Assembly (NCBI GenBank): GCA_938015295.1
Contig: CALLQB010000054.1
Span: forward strand, 1-64,000
Origin: an uncultured Acidimicrobiales bacterium
GTDB taxonomy: Bacteria > Actinomycetota > Acidimicrobiia > Acidimicrobiales > SHLQ01
DNA: 64,000 nucleotides
Reading direction: 5' to 3'
Shown here one piece after another: positions 18,901 to 27,374 of this stretch. Made by a program: the position numbers and the translations under genes. Within the stretch, counting starts at the first letter, position 1. Each line of letters starts with the position of its first letter. The notes beneath the pieces were generated by a model, which had not been told where the DNA came from, did no database searches, and saw nothing but the letters and a program-made list of their open reading frames with translations.

Positions 18901-19587
18901 CGACGAGTGCCCGCTGGTGGCGGGATCAGATCGTTGGTCCACCTCCTACCGGGCCAGAGCGCAGCGCCCGCCGATGACGAGCCGGTCGAACCGATCGACC
19001 CCGACCGACTTCGCCACATCAAACTCTGGATCGCCGTCATCGGCGCATTGTCGGGCATTACGCTGCTGATGCTCGCCTACTCGCCCACTCCGGTTTCGCT
19101 CAAGTTCCCTTTCCTGGTCCTCGGAGCCGCAGGACTGGTTGCAGCAGGACCGATTCTTACCGCCCTGATCAGCGAGGTAACTCCGGCCGAAATACGCGGA
19201 TCGGTGTTCTCCGTCAACGCGTTCTTCCGCCTGCTGCTCAGCGCGCTGACCCCGCTTGCGATTGGTTTCGTGGCTGACCAGATCGAATTCACCGACCGCA
19301 ACGTTCCCGTCGCGATCGTCGATGACCAAGGCGTCGACCGTTCTGAACGCTACGAATGCGTCGATGGCCGGGTGAAGCTGGGCGACACCGCCGACGACGA
19401 TGACCGTCCTGGCATCGCCAACTACGAATGTGGCGACGAACAAGTCGGCCACATCGGCGCTGGCATGGTTTTGGTTCTTGCCTTTGGCGCCCTAAGCGGG
19501 TTGGCCTTACTTGCACGTCGCACCCTCGACGATGATGTTGCTGCGGTCGGAGCCACAGAACTGGCGCCGGAGCCAATTCTGGTCTGA
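15934..19587 (+). CDS. Triple fusion: LivH-like permease, LivM-like permease and MFS transporter
   Basis: One unbroken frame of 1217 codons holds three membrane modules. Residues about 1-335 are LivH-like (GLVIAYRGSGVINFSHGAIAMY; FGLAARAVDENERGIALLGY). About 350-690 are LivM-like (GFLGQISLAQWSLAGFAAF; GLPAVRVRGFQLAIITI; RRFLAVRSNERAAAACRVN). About 715-1217 are an MFS permease (FADVLAGAAVVVFAGRLADRVNRTRLL; LRTALGMMTTIDDPTSSSLLADFYP) with a loop near residue 1135-1170 holding two Cys. No LivG, LivF or binding protein is encoded nearby. The start is TTG 15934; no other start codon exists in frame after the preceding stop. It follows the molybdenum hydroxylase by 63 bp and precedes a P450, so it likely moves their substrate. 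Confidence 0.88.
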   Translation: MSDFLFSLLLGIGPGAIFAMLAVGLVIAYRGSGVINFSHGAIAMYTALTFNRIRTPSELGGSGDIFLPWVDIIPEWGWLQALRLNNLPVRISIGDSPVNITVAVIVGLLMSGLIGIMAHLLVFRPLRHASPLSKVIGSVGIMIYLQAVAFVHFGTTVKSDRGWSIFSRDQEPVKDFLGLGLDFPVGNLWLLLAGLIVTVVAWALIRFTRFGLAARAVDENERGIALLGYSADAIAGTTWVMSAVLAGIVGMVFIGFTQPASMTLLVVPALGAALVGNLTSLAGAAAGGIAIGMIQSGGVWLASRDGWPDWAPAAGVRQVVPLLIVIAVLFFRGDRLPVRGSLVLRGQPRAPADQDSPRTLFLVVAFALFLVVVGGWRVDSGLTTTLVAGIFMLSLVVLVGFLGQISLAQWSLAGFAAFLMIRLSADGMQIRPTDQISNSGPGFPDPLAALIAVIVVVAVGVVIGLPAVRVRGFQLAIITITSVIAIEDLILGNSVLMGEGAFTNNPVPITEWFGIYVGGPRKLESAGGLPSGTPDNLGYTVLVVIAAIICAVLVANLRQGLIGRRFLAVRSNERAAAACRVNVANTKLLGFAISSGLAAVSGVLFAYKLPAVTSSNFGLFAGLGMLAFAYIAGITTVKGAFVGGVLVSGGLLAAVSGSSSGGSFTRYTPLVGAFGLLAAALMANGEGVLRLSDRRKRWQKHWNDRPAEVAAWGEAGRIPVLVLGGIAMADFVARGILPIALEDIQDQFGFSDTQAGLLPFADVLAGAAVVVFAGRLADRVNRTRLLTILMVVWAATSATTGLIQRFAHLFVLRTALGMMTTIDDPTSSSLLADFYPASLRHKAFSWRLVAPILGGAFGTLAAGIVIDQAGWRWAFVVGAVPATVLIYFVSRLPEPERGASDGTADEERETVPWGEALSAIKRVKSLPYLIIGSAFSFGPAIGVTFWAPTFLRRHHDLTAGEAAGLFGFSSLTGALLGAWIASRGPEEVARRVPAGGGIRSLVHLLPGQSAAPADDEPVEPIDPDRLRHIKLWIAVIGALSGITLLMLAYSPTPVSLKFPFLVLGAAGLVAAGPILTALISEVTPAEIRGSVFSVNAFFRLLLSALTPLAIGFVADQIEFTDRNVPVAIVDDQGVDRSERYECVDGRVKLGDTADDDDRPGIANYECGDEQVGHIGAGMVLVLAFGALSGLALLARRTLDDDVAAVGATELAPEPILV

Positions 19588-19600
19588 CCGATGCATTGGC

Positions 19601-19620
19601 GCTGCTGGTCACCCAGCAGC
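19601..19620. terminator. Perfect 8-bp stem with tetraloop between transporter and P450
   Basis: GCTGCTGG and CCAGCAGC are separated by TCAC, 14 bp after the transporter stop and 7 bp before the P450 ATG. No U-run follows, so it may dampen translation or partly terminate transcription rather than act as a full terminator. The P450 has no clear ribosome site, which makes a translational role worth noting. Confidence 0.35.
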
Positions 19621-19627
19621 AAGACTC

Positions 19628-20893
19628 ATGATCATGAGCAGCGGCAACCGTGTTCCAACCACCGTCGCCGAGGTGGACGTGTATGCCGCCGAGACCATCG
19701 AAAACTGGTACCCCACGTACGACCTGCTTCGCAACGAAGCACCGGTGTACCACGTGCCCGGAACCAAAACGTACTTTCTCACTCGATACGACGATATCCA
19801 TCACGTTCTGCGCAACACCGACATTTTTCTTCGCGGCAGCGGCGAGGCGAAACCGCTGCTGAAGGACGCTGAGGCACGCGACTACTACGCCAAGCACGGG
19901 TATCCGAAGAAGCTGCCGCTGGCAGTGAATCCACCCGAACATCGCTGCTTTCGCGACCTCGTCGACCACTTCTTCAGTGTGACTGGCGCAGAGACCCGGG
20001 CGCCGCTGATCGAGTCGATCTGTCACCGCCTCATCGACCAGTGGATCGACGACGGCGAAGTCGACTTCATGGACGCCTTTGCTGTGCCGCTGCCCGTCGA
20101 AGTCATCACCACGATCATGGGCCTCCCGCTCAGCGACGTGCCGCAGCTCAAGATCTGGTCCGAGGCCTGGGTGGCGCCGTTCTCCGGCCAGCTCACCGCG
20201 GCAGAAGAACGCGACGTCGCCAGGAAAAGCGTCGATTTCCAGCACTACCTAGCCGGCAAGATTCAAGAGAAGCGAGCGAACCCCGACGAGAGCGTTCTGA
20301 GCTACGTCACCCACACCGAAGTTCAGCTGCCGGACGAAACGAGGCCACTGACCGATGGCGAGATCATCAACATCATCGATCACCTCTACATCGGCGGCAA
20401 CGAAACAACCACGTTCGCGCTCACCTCCGGCATGTGGTTGCTGGTGCAGAACCCGGACATCCAAGATGAGCTACGACACGACCCAGACAAACTTCGCCTC
20501 TGGGTGAACGAAGTCCTGCGCCTCGAATCGCCCACCCAGGGCATGGACCGGCACACCTCGGCCGACACCGAGATCAATGGTGTGGCGATCCCCCAGGGCT
20601 CACACATCCACATCAGATACGCGGCGGCGAACAGAGACCCGGCGCAGTACAGCTGTCCTGCCGATATCGATCTCACACGCGACAACGGTCATCGGCACCT
20701 GGCGTTCTCAATCGGCGAGTCACACTGTCCGGGGGCCGGGTTGTCGCGACTTGAGCAACGCATTGCCACTGGCATTCTTCTGGACCGACTCGAAAACCTT
20801 CGTTTCACCGAGAACCGAAACAGCTTCCAACATGAGGTGAACTTCACGTTGCGGGCGTTCTCGGGCCTGCACCTCACTTTCGACAAACGCTGA
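19628..20893 (+). CDS. Cytochrome P450
   Basis: The product has 421 residues, typical of soluble bacterial P450s. It has the I-helix oxygen-activation motif GGNETTTFAL, the ExxR pair in EVLRLESPTQG, and the haem-Cys loop AFSIGESHCPGAG. It inserts oxygen into an unknown hydrophobic substrate using electrons from a ferredoxin. ATG 19628 is preferred since the upstream frame overlaps the transporter gene; Met3 (19634) is an alternative. It is followed by an SDR 25 bp later, consistent with hydroxylation followed by alcohol oxidation. Confidence 0.92.
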   Translation: MIMSSGNRVPTTVAEVDVYAAETIENWYPTYDLLRNEAPVYHVPGTKTYFLTRYDDIHHVLRNTDIFLRGSGEAKPLLKDAEARDYYAKHGYPKKLPLAVNPPEHRCFRDLVDHFFSVTGAETRAPLIESICHRLIDQWIDDGEVDFMDAFAVPLPVEVITTIMGLPLSDVPQLKIWSEAWVAPFSGQLTAAEERDVARKSVDFQHYLAGKIQEKRANPDESVLSYVTHTEVQLPDETRPLTDGEIINIIDHLYIGGNETTTFALTSGMWLLVQNPDIQDELRHDPDKLRLWVNEVLRLESPTQGMDRHTSADTEINGVAIPQGSHIHIRYAAANRDPAQYSCPADIDLTRDNGHRHLAFSIGESHCPGAGLSRLEQRIATGILLDRLENLRFTENRNSFQHEVNFTLRAFSGLHLTFDKR

Positions 20894-20918
20894 CGCAGTT
20901 CGGCACAGGGAGCACACC

Positions 20919-21719
20919 ATGCCCGAATACTGGGACACCACCACCCACGAATCGACTCCTCTTCTCGATCTCTTCCGCCTCGACGGCAAGGTGGGGGTTG
21001 TCACCGGAGCAGGCCGGGGCATTGGACGCGGCATTGCCTTAGGACTCGCCGACGCTGGCGCCGATGTGGTGCTCACGGCGCGACGCGAACACGAACTCAC
21101 CGAGGTCGCCGAGTTGGTGCGGGCAAAGGGGCGAAAGGCCGAGATCGTGGTTGCCGACATCACTACCGACGAGGCAATCCCAAAGCTCATCGACGTCGCA
21201 ACCGAGCGTCTCGGAAGCATCGACTGCTGGGTATCAAACGCGGGCGGCAGCGAACATCCTGGCAACTTTGCGTTCGAAGACTTTCCCGACTGGCACTGGG
21301 ACGGCCAGATTGCTTTGAACCTGCGTCCTCACTTCGTCGCCGCTCGTGCACTGGCCGATGTTATGACCGCTGGCAGCTCGATCATCGGCATCGCCTCGAT
21401 TGCGGGCGTGCGGCCAGCGGTGAACTTCGCCGGTTACGGCGCGGCAAAGGCAGCAATGATTCATCTCACGACAACGCTGTCGATCGAGCTCGGCCCCAAG
21501 GGCATCCGCGCCAACGCCGTGTCGCCCGGCAACGTGCCCACCGAGTCGACCACAACTATCGGCGGCCAAAGCGTCGAGGACATCCCGAAACGAGCCTCCC
21601 GGATACCGATTGGCCGGCTCGGTACACCACAGGACATCGCTGCTGCTGTTGTGTACCTGGCGTCAGACGCCGGTTCGTGGGTTACCGGCCAGAACCTCGT
21701 GGTAAGTGGCGGCCAGTAG
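20919..21719 (+). CDS. Short-chain dehydrogenase/reductase
   Basis: The product has 266 residues with the classical SDR layout: TGAGRGIGRG, NAGGSE, catalytic Ser in IASIAG, YGAAK with Tyr and Lys, and SPGNVPTES in the substrate loop. The catalytic pattern is intact. Start ATG 20919 follows ACAGGGAGCACACC, a ribosome site. Placed directly after the P450, it likely oxidises the alcohol the P450 makes. The 3' end is 8 bp from a convergent gene. Confidence 0.88.
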   Translation: MPEYWDTTTHESTPLLDLFRLDGKVGVVTGAGRGIGRGIALGLADAGADVVLTARREHELTEVAELVRAKGRKAEIVVADITTDEAIPKLIDVATERLGSIDCWVSNAGGSEHPGNFAFEDFPDWHWDGQIALNLRPHFVAARALADVMTAGSSIIGIASIAGVRPAVNFAGYGAAKAAMIHLTTTLSIELGPKGIRANAVSPGNVPTESTTTIGGQSVEDIPKRASRIPIGRLGTPQDIAAAVVYLASDAGSWVTGQNLVVSGGQ

Positions 21720-21727
21720 CCGAGGAC

Positions 21728-22243
21728 CTACCCCGCGTGACCAGCAGCGATTGCCTCGTTGGTGAACGCCCGGAACTTTACAGCATCGAAGGCGACGACG
21801 AGGTTGGCCTCGGTCTCGATGATGACGCGGTGTGGCGAGTCGAGGAACTTGGCAAACGCTTGCTTGTATTCGTCCTCCGGGTCAGCAGTGGTGCCTGACA
21901 GCGTCGGGTAGAACCAGCTCTTCAGCTCGTCGAAACCTTCGTCGCCATTTGCGTGCACGATCGAATCGCCCTTGAACGAGGCGGTCTTGCCGTTGCTGTT
22001 GATGACAATTGCGGACTGGGCACGCTTGCGCAGCGCTGGAACCCGCTTGCGCTGCTCGGCGCAGGTCGTCCAGAACTTTCCGTCGCGGTAGAGAAAGGCA
22101 ACAACAACGCCAACCGGGTAACCATCTTTGGTGGTCCAGTTGAAGATGCACTCGCCACCGGCGTCAAGAAGCTTCTGCAGCTCTTCTTCGTCGAGCCGCA
22201 TGCTCGTGAGATCTTCGTAGTCGACTTCTTCTTCGTTTGCCAT
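21728..22243 (-). CDS. Pyridoxamine-phosphate-oxidase-fold flavin-binding protein
   Basis: The product has 171 residues from ATG 22243 (MANEEEVDYEDLTSM). The split-barrel pattern is visible: LLDAGGECIFNWTTKDGYPVGVVVAFLYRDGKFWTTCAEQRKRVPALRKRAQSAI is typical of FMN- or F420-binding PPOX-family reductases. The longer open frame upstream (to 22345) has no family similarity and would overlap the divergent promoter region. Function beyond flavin binding is unknown. Confidence 0.75.
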   Translation of the reverse strand: MANEEEVDYEDLTSMRLDEEELQKLLDAGGECIFNWTTKDGYPVGVVVAFLYRDGKFWTTCAEQRKRVPALRKRAQSAIVINSNGKTASFKGDSIVHANGDEGFDELKSWFYPTLSGTTADPEDEYKQAFAKFLDSPHRVIIETEANLVVAFDAVKFRAFTNEAIAAGHAG

Positions 22244-22321
22244 AGGTGTACTGCCCTCGATGTAGGTCGTTCGTGTTGCTGGATGCGTGCATTTTTCTAC
22301 CATGGCGGCACCGGAAAGACC

Positions 22322-22337
22322 GATTGTCAAAACAATC
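22322..22337. promoter_or_regulatory. Small inverted repeat in the divergent promoter region
   Basis: GATTGT-CAAA-ACAATC is a perfect 6-bp inverted repeat lying between the start of the PPOX-fold gene (22243, minus strand) and the fasciclin gene (22416, plus strand). Its position suits an operator controlling one or both genes. No regulator is encoded next to it. Confidence 0.35.
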
Positions 22338-22415
22338 TTTGGCAACGTTGCATCCAGACGAGCGATAACGACGTAACAACAGGCTGTACATCACCCTCCG
22401 AAAGGTCTTACTTCA

Positions 22416-23030
22416 ATGCGTCGTATCGTTCTTCTTCTTGTCGGACTCACGTCTGTGTTCGCGCTCACAGCTACTGCTGCCTACGCCGGAATCGGCGGCA
22501 CCGGTAAAGCCGCTGATCGCACCATCGCCGACGTTGTCATCGCCAGCGGCGGTGAGTTTGACAGCAACCATCGTGACTTCGACATTCTCCTCAACGCCGT
22601 CATCGCCGCTGATCTTGCCGAAACGCTCTCCAGCCCCGATATCAATTTCACGGTGTTCGCGCCAACCGACCTTGCATTCGTCAAGCTTGCGAAGAACCTT
22701 GGCTTTGAAGGCGCAGGCGAAGAGGAAGCTTGGACCTTCCTCGTAGGCGCATTGACCGAGTTGGGCGGCGGCGACCCGATCCCGGTCCTTACCAACGTGC
22801 TGCTCTACCACGTCGCTCCTGAGCGTCTGACAATCGACAATGTGCTGTTCGACAGCGACTCGATTGCAACTGCTCTCGAAGGTGCAAGCTTCAGCGTCGA
22901 CCGTCGAGCACTCGTCGACAACGACCCAGACATTCGTGACGCAAAGGTATCGCTGCGTAAGTCCAACATCCGGGCGAACAACGGCATGATCCACACCATC
23001 GACCGGGTCATGCTCCCCATCGACCTCTAA
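22416..23030 (+). CDS. Secreted fasciclin-domain protein
   Basis: The product has 204 residues. The signal peptide is clear: MRRIVLLLVGLTSVFALTATAAYA, with cleavage after AYA. The remainder is one fasciclin domain: TIADVVIASGGEFDSNHRDFDILLNAVIAADL, the conserved FTVFAPTDLAFVKL, the central VLLYHVAPERL (family H-box), and the end NGMIHTIDRVMLPI. Such domains mediate adhesion or protein contact outside the cell. A strong bidirectional terminator follows the gene. Confidence 0.9.
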   Translation: MRRIVLLLVGLTSVFALTATAAYAGIGGTGKAADRTIADVVIASGGEFDSNHRDFDILLNAVIAADLAETLSSPDINFTVFAPTDLAFVKLAKNLGFEGAGEEEAWTFLVGALTELGGGDPIPVLTNVLLYHVAPERLTIDNVLFDSDSIATALEGASFSVDRRALVDNDPDIRDAKVSLRKSNIRANNGMIHTIDRVMLPIDL

Positions 23031-23050
23031 ACAACGTCGTCGCACCCGAC

Positions 23051-23089
23051 AAGACGTCGTGTTTGGTTAACTACCAACCACGGCGTCTT
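23051..23089. terminator. Bidirectional terminator between convergent genes
   Basis: AAGACGTCGTG (23051-23061) pairs with CACGGCGTCTT (23079-23089) with one G-T wobble. The stem continues inward as TTGGT/ACCAA across a one-base mismatch, closing a 5-base loop. About 16 base pairs sit between the fasciclin gene and the convergent SDR gene. On the plus strand GTTTTAG follows shortly after. Confidence 0.8.
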
Positions 23090-23096
23090 CGACGTT

Positions 23097-23864
23097 TTAG
23101 CCCGCCATGGTCAATCCGCCCGAGACACTCAGGACCTGCCCAGTGACAAAACCTGCACCCTTGCTGGCGAAGAACAAGACCGCCGCCACCAAGTCGTCAG
23201 GTTGTCCGAGTCGCCCCATGGGAATCGAGCGCCGGAACGCCTCACGCAACTTGTCGGGGTTCGCCGCATTGTCGACAACTGTCGTAAGTAGCGCAGTGTC
23301 GGTTGGTCCGGGGCAAACGACGTTGAAAGTGATGCCGTGGCGAGAATGCTCGCGGGCCAATGCCTTCGAAAACGACACGATGCCGCCCTTACACGCCGCG
23401 TACACGGCCTCGCCCGATGAACCGACCCGTGCGGCGTCGGATGCAACATTGACTACCCGACCGCCAGAGCGCTCAACCATCGATGGCACCACAGCATGGT
23501 GCATATGCAGCGGCCCGACCAGATTGATATCGATCAACCGAGCCCAGTCCTCAGGCTGTGTGTCGAGGAAGGGCACGAAAAGATCCCACCCAGCATTGTT
23601 GACCAACACGTCGATCGGGCCCAGCTCGGCGACAACCTGAGCAACGCCAGCGTCAACCGACGCTCGCTCGGTGATTTCGCACTGCACGGCAATGGCTGAC
23701 GCACCGGCCTCGACGATCGCCGCCGCAACGTCTTCGGCAGCCTCAAGGTTGCGGTCGACCACCGCGACCGCTGCCCCTTCCGCGGCAAAGCCAGCGCACA
23801 CGGCACCGCCGATCCCACCGCCGCCTCCGGTAACCAACACCGTCTGACCTTCGAAACGACTCAT
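23097..23864 (-). CDS. Short-chain dehydrogenase/reductase (hydroxyacyl-CoA dehydrogenase-like)
   Basis: The product has 255 residues from ATG 23864, which follows AAGGGGA at good spacing. It shows TGGGGGIGGAV, VNNAGWD, catalytic Ser in VASDAARVGSS, YAACKGG with Tyr and Lys, and the C-terminal TGQVLSVSGGLTMAG. This ending and the 'NNAGWD' pattern resemble 2-hydroxycyclohexanecarboxyl-CoA dehydrogenases, but the substrate is not certain. The open frame extends upstream to 24056 but then overlaps the divergent peptidase start, so the shorter form is preferred. Confidence 0.85.
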   Translation of the reverse strand: MSRFEGQTVLVTGGGGGIGGAVCAGFAAEGAAVAVVDRNLEAAEDVAAAIVEAGASAIAVQCEITERASVDAGVAQVVAELGPIDVLVNNAGWDLFVPFLDTQPEDWARLIDINLVGPLHMHHAVVPSMVERSGGRVVNVASDAARVGSSGEAVYAACKGGIVSFSKALAREHSRHGITFNVVCPGPTDTALLTTVVDNAANPDKLREAFRRSIPMGRLGQPDDLVAAVLFFASKGAGFVTGQVLSVSGGLTMAG

Positions 23865-24021
23865 ATTTTCCCCTTCAATCACAGCCCACATCGTTATGCC
23901 TTCGCTGTCGAGCGAAGAGTCAGGCTGCTTTCCTTTGACACAGGTGGCTGCAGCGAACCCTAGGTCGAACAGCAGCCGCAGCGCACAAGTTCGACATCGC
24001 GTATCAAGTATCGTGCCCCGC

Positions 24022-25452
24022 ATGACGCTTCGAACTAACGACGCAGGCACTGCCATCCACGAAATCTGGGAGCACGACGTTGTCCCGCAACTTGTCGACT
24101 ATGTGCGTATACCAGCGCTCTCGCCGGCTTTTGATGCTGACTGGGAGGCGCACGGCCATCTCGAAGCCGCCGTCCAGCAGGTTGTGGCGTGGATCGAAAC
24201 GAGAGACGTGTCTGGCCTTACGTGTTCGGTTCAGCGCCTCGATGGACGCACTCCCCTGATCGTCGTCGAGGTCGAACCTTTCGGTCATAGCTCTACGAAC
24301 AACACGGTGGTGTTGTATGGCCACATCGATAAGCAGCCCGAGATGGAAGGCTGGCGCGACGATCTTGGCCCGTGGACGCCGGTGATCGAAGACGGCCGGC
24401 TCTATGGTCGGGGCGGCGCCGACGATGGCTATGCAGCCTTCGCGTCGCTGACCGCTATCGAAGCTGTCCAAAAGAACGGCGGTTGCCACGCCCGCTGCCT
24501 CCTGCTGATTGAGGCGTCGGAGGAATCGGGCAGCCCTGACCTTCCGGCTCACGTGGATGCGCTGGCCGAAACACTTGGCGATGTCGACTTGGTGCTGTGC
24601 CTCGACTCGGGTTGCCTCACCTACGAAACCTTGTGGCTTACCACGTCGCTACGTGGTTTGGCAGGGGTTGATCTTCGTGTCGACATCCTTACCGAAGGGG
24701 TGCACTCTGGCTCGGCCAGCGGCATCGTGCCCTCATCGTTTCGTATCGTTCGTCAGCTGCTGGACCGGGTCGAAGACAGCGAAACGGGCGCCGTATTATT
24801 GCCATCGGCAACCGTCGAGATACCCGGCCACCGCGTGGTTGAGGCAAAGGGCGTTGCCGCCGAACTCGGCGACACTGCCCTCGACGATCTGCCACTCGTC
24901 GACGGCGCTCAAATTGTTCCGTCGAGTATCGCCGAGGCACTCATCGAGAACACCTGGCGTGCGTCGCTATCGGTCGTTGGTGCAGACGGATTGCCGCCTA
25001 CCGCTCGGGCGGGCAACGTGCTTCGGCCCTACACCACCTTGAAACTGTCGCTCCGTGTTCCTCCCACCGGCAACTCAGCAGCCGTGTTACGAGAGCTCGA
25101 AGAAACGCTCGTCGCCAACCCGCCGTATGGTGCACGCGTCACCGTCGAGCGCCCAGAGTCGGCCGACGGTTGGAACGCTCCCGCACTGGAACCCTGGTTG
25201 GCTGATGCACTTGAGCGGGCCAGCCAATCGGCTTTCGACCGACCGATGTGCCTGTTTGGCGAAGGCGGCACCATCCCCTTCATGGGCATGCTCGGCGAGA
25301 AGTTTCCTGACGCGCAGTTTGTGATTACCGGGGTGCTCGGCCCCGAATCAAACGCCCACGGCCCCAACGAGTTCCTCGACCTCGCCTACGCCGAAAAACT
25401 CACGAACTGTCTCGCCACCGTGCTCGACACCCACGGGTCTCGAAGTACCTAA
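24022..25452 (+). CDS. M20-family metallopeptidase (dipeptidase-like)
   Basis: The product has 476 residues from ATG 24022. The two-zinc M20 residues are visible: His in YGHIDKQPEMEGW, the bridging Asp in YGRGGADDGYAA, the general-base and metal Glu pair in IEASEESGSPD, Asp in CLDSG, and His in NAHGPNEF near the C-terminus. The internal dimerisation domain covers about residues 215-370. The pattern suits a carnosinase-type dipeptidase or a related amidohydrolase acting in the cytoplasm. It is divergent from the SDR and ends 6 bp from a convergent ABC transporter. Confidence 0.9.
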   Translation: MTLRTNDAGTAIHEIWEHDVVPQLVDYVRIPALSPAFDADWEAHGHLEAAVQQVVAWIETRDVSGLTCSVQRLDGRTPLIVVEVEPFGHSSTNNTVVLYGHIDKQPEMEGWRDDLGPWTPVIEDGRLYGRGGADDGYAAFASLTAIEAVQKNGGCHARCLLLIEASEESGSPDLPAHVDALAETLGDVDLVLCLDSGCLTYETLWLTTSLRGLAGVDLRVDILTEGVHSGSASGIVPSSFRIVRQLLDRVEDSETGAVLLPSATVEIPGHRVVEAKGVAAELGDTALDDLPLVDGAQIVPSSIAEALIENTWRASLSVVGADGLPPTARAGNVLRPYTTLKLSLRVPPTGNSAAVLRELEETLVANPPYGARVTVERPESADGWNAPALEPWLADALERASQSAFDRPMCLFGEGGTIPFMGMLGEKFPDAQFVITGVLGPESNAHGPNEFLDLAYAEKLTNCLATVLDTHGSRST

Positions 25453-25458
25453 GGCTGG

Positions 25459-27267
25459 TTAGTGAAGGCCCGCTCGCTGCAAACCCCACATCTCGGCGAA
25501 ACGCCCCGGCGAAGCGAGAAGGTCTTCCTTGCGACCCTCCTCGACCACCTTTCCCTTTTCGATAACCAAGATCCTGTCGACGTCGTTGAGCGTGGCAAGG
25601 CGGTGCGCAATCACAATTGCTGCTCGCCCTTCCCACAGCTCAAGCAGTGACGCCTGAATCCGTGCCTCGGTCTCAGAATCGAGCGCCGACGTGGCCTCGT
25701 CGAGGATGACCAAATCGGACTCCTTGAGAAACGCGCGAGCAATAGCAATCCGCTGACGCTGCCCAAGGCTTAACTTGATGCCGCGCTCTCCCACCATCGT
25801 GTGGAACCCTTCGGGCAACGTATCGATGAAGTCTGCGATGTTTGCTTTCTCGGCTGCTTCGCGAATGCGGGCCGGGTCGGCCGCTCCAGGTTCGGCATAC
25901 CCAATGTTGTATTCAACGGTGTCCTGAAACAGCGATGTGTCCTGAGGAACATAGGACTGCAGCGTCGCCAACTCGGCGGGCCCAACCGGTTCTCCATCGA
26001 CAAAAATCTCGCCGCTTGTCGGGCGATAGAAGCCAAGCAAGATCTTGATCAGGGTCGATTTGCCTTCACCGCTGCGGCCCACGATCCCAAGCCTCTCGCC
26101 TCGCCGAACAGTAAAGCTGACATCGTCGAGCACCAACCGGCCGGGGTCATCCGGGTAGGCAAACCGTAAGTTACGCACCTCAAGGCTCTCGAACATCCGG
26201 CCCTTCTGCGGGATCAGGCCCGTCACATCACTGCCACGTGCCGGCTCCGTCACATCACTGCCACGTGCCGGGTCCGTCACGATGTTCCTGCTGGGAAACA
26301 AGTACGTATACGCCTCTCGGTATCTTGCAGACTTATCAATCCACTCCCCCAAGTTGTGCACCACATTCCAGTACTGCGACGTGAAATCAAGCAGCACGGT
26401 GATCGACACAATCATCGCGGTGAAGGTGATCGCTCCCCGATCAAACTGGTACCAGCTAAACCCCATCACCGCTCCCCACAACAGCCCACGTACCAGCACC
26501 GAGGCCACCGTCCAGTAGGTCGATAGCGAGTAACCGAAATGGATGTCGTCGCGAATCAGCCCATCGAGCTGTTGGTCGTTTCTTTCGACCTCTTTTCGTT
26601 GCGCCCGAAACGAAAACACGTTGACGAAGTTGGCGTAGGAATCAAACACCCGGCCGGTGTTGGTAGCGGTGTTGCTGGTGAGATGTCGCTGCCGCGCATT
26701 CACCGGCCCCGACACCAACGTGAGCACCACGCCAGCGCCCACCAGAAATACGCCGTACACGATGGCGTTGCCCCGAGCGGTGCTCCAGAGCAGAACTACA
26801 TACACCGGTATCGCAGACAGCACTGGAAGAAAGCCATAATGCGCTGCATCCCAAAGCGCCTGCACGTGGGTGCGAACATCGTTGACGTAGCTTGCGACCT
26901 TCCCCGACGGCCTATCGACAAAGCGTCGGTATTCCTCAGACCACACGGTGTCGAACGCCAACCGTTTGAACTCATAGGTCAGCGGGTTGATCTTTGACGC
27001 AACAAAGAAGTCGCACCCCGACCACAACACTGCGTGGACCATTCCGGTCGCGAAGAGTAAGAACAAAAAGAACCCTGCCCGATCGGGTTCATCGATCGAG
27101 GTCGCCAGTTCGGCCAGAAAGTACGGATGCAACGCGGGAACGACCGAAGCAAGGATCCGGACCGTGGTCGCAAAGGCGATTCGGCCGCGGTAGCGACCCA
27201 TGAGCGATCGAAGCGCGGCAAACGAGAAATCATCCGCTCTAGCAAAGCGACCGGCGACAAGAGACAT
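25459..27267 (-). CDS. ABC exporter, fused permease and ATPase
   Basis: The product has 602 residues, a half-transporter that dimerises. The membrane domain covers about 25-315 with six hydrophobic spans. The ATPase domain covers about 345-590 with Walker A GRSGEGKST, signature LSLGQRQRIAIARAFL, Walker B LVILDEATSALD and switch His in IAHRL. Between the domains lies a short direct duplication, TDPARGSDV-TEPARGSDV, from a 27-bp tandem repeat. The substrate is unknown. It is separated by about 107 bp from a divergent metal-type regulator operon, which may or may not be related. Confidence 0.9.
   Translation of the reverse strand: MSLVAGRFARADDFSFAALRSLMGRYRGRIAFATTVRILASVVPALHPYFLAELATSIDEPDRAGFFLFLLFATGMVHAVLWSGCDFFVASKINPLTYEFKRLAFDTVWSEEYRRFVDRPSGKVASYVNDVRTHVQALWDAAHYGFLPVLSAIPVYVVLLWSTARGNAIVYGVFLVGAGVVLTLVSGPVNARQRHLTSNTATNTGRVFDSYANFVNVFSFRAQRKEVERNDQQLDGLIRDDIHFGYSLSTYWTVASVLVRGLLWGAVMGFSWYQFDRGAITFTAMIVSITVLLDFTSQYWNVVHNLGEWIDKSARYREAYTYLFPSRNIVTDPARGSDVTEPARGSDVTGLIPQKGRMFESLEVRNLRFAYPDDPGRLVLDDVSFTVRRGERLGIVGRSGEGKSTLIKILLGFYRPTSGEIFVDGEPVGPAELATLQSYVPQDTSLFQDTVEYNIGYAEPGAADPARIREAAEKANIADFIDTLPEGFHTMVGERGIKLSLGQRQRIAIARAFLKESDLVILDEATSALDSETEARIQASLLELWEGRAAIVIAHRLATLNDVDRILVIEKGKVVEEGRKEDLLASPGRFAEMWGLQRAGLH
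26221..26274. repeat. 27-bp tandem duplication inside the ABC exporter gene
   Basis: Two copies (26221-26247 and 26248-26274) differ at one base. They encode a repeated nine-residue block (…PARGSDVT) in the linker between the membrane and ATPase domains. The length keeps the reading frame. The near identity points to a recent slippage event. Confidence 0.85.
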
Positions 27268-27337
27268 ACTCCGAAGCTAGCTGCCTGCTGATCGTCGATC
27301 GACGGAGTTTCGCGCTGAAAAACGGCGAAAACACCAC

Positions 27338-27368
27338 TTGACATCAAGTCGACTTGAGGTCGTACGGT
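27338..27368 (+). promoter_or_regulatory. MerR-type promoter with 19-bp spacer and central palindrome
   Basis: The -35 box TTGACA (27338-27343) and -10 box TACGGT (27363-27368) are separated by 19 bp, the overlong spacing that MerR-family activators correct by twisting DNA. The spacer holds the perfect palindrome TCAAGTCGACTTGA (27344-27357). The predicted transcription start falls on the ATG at 27375, giving a leaderless mRNA. Control by the MerR protein encoded second in the operon is strongly suggested. Confidence 0.82.
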
Positions 27369-27374
27369 TATCCC

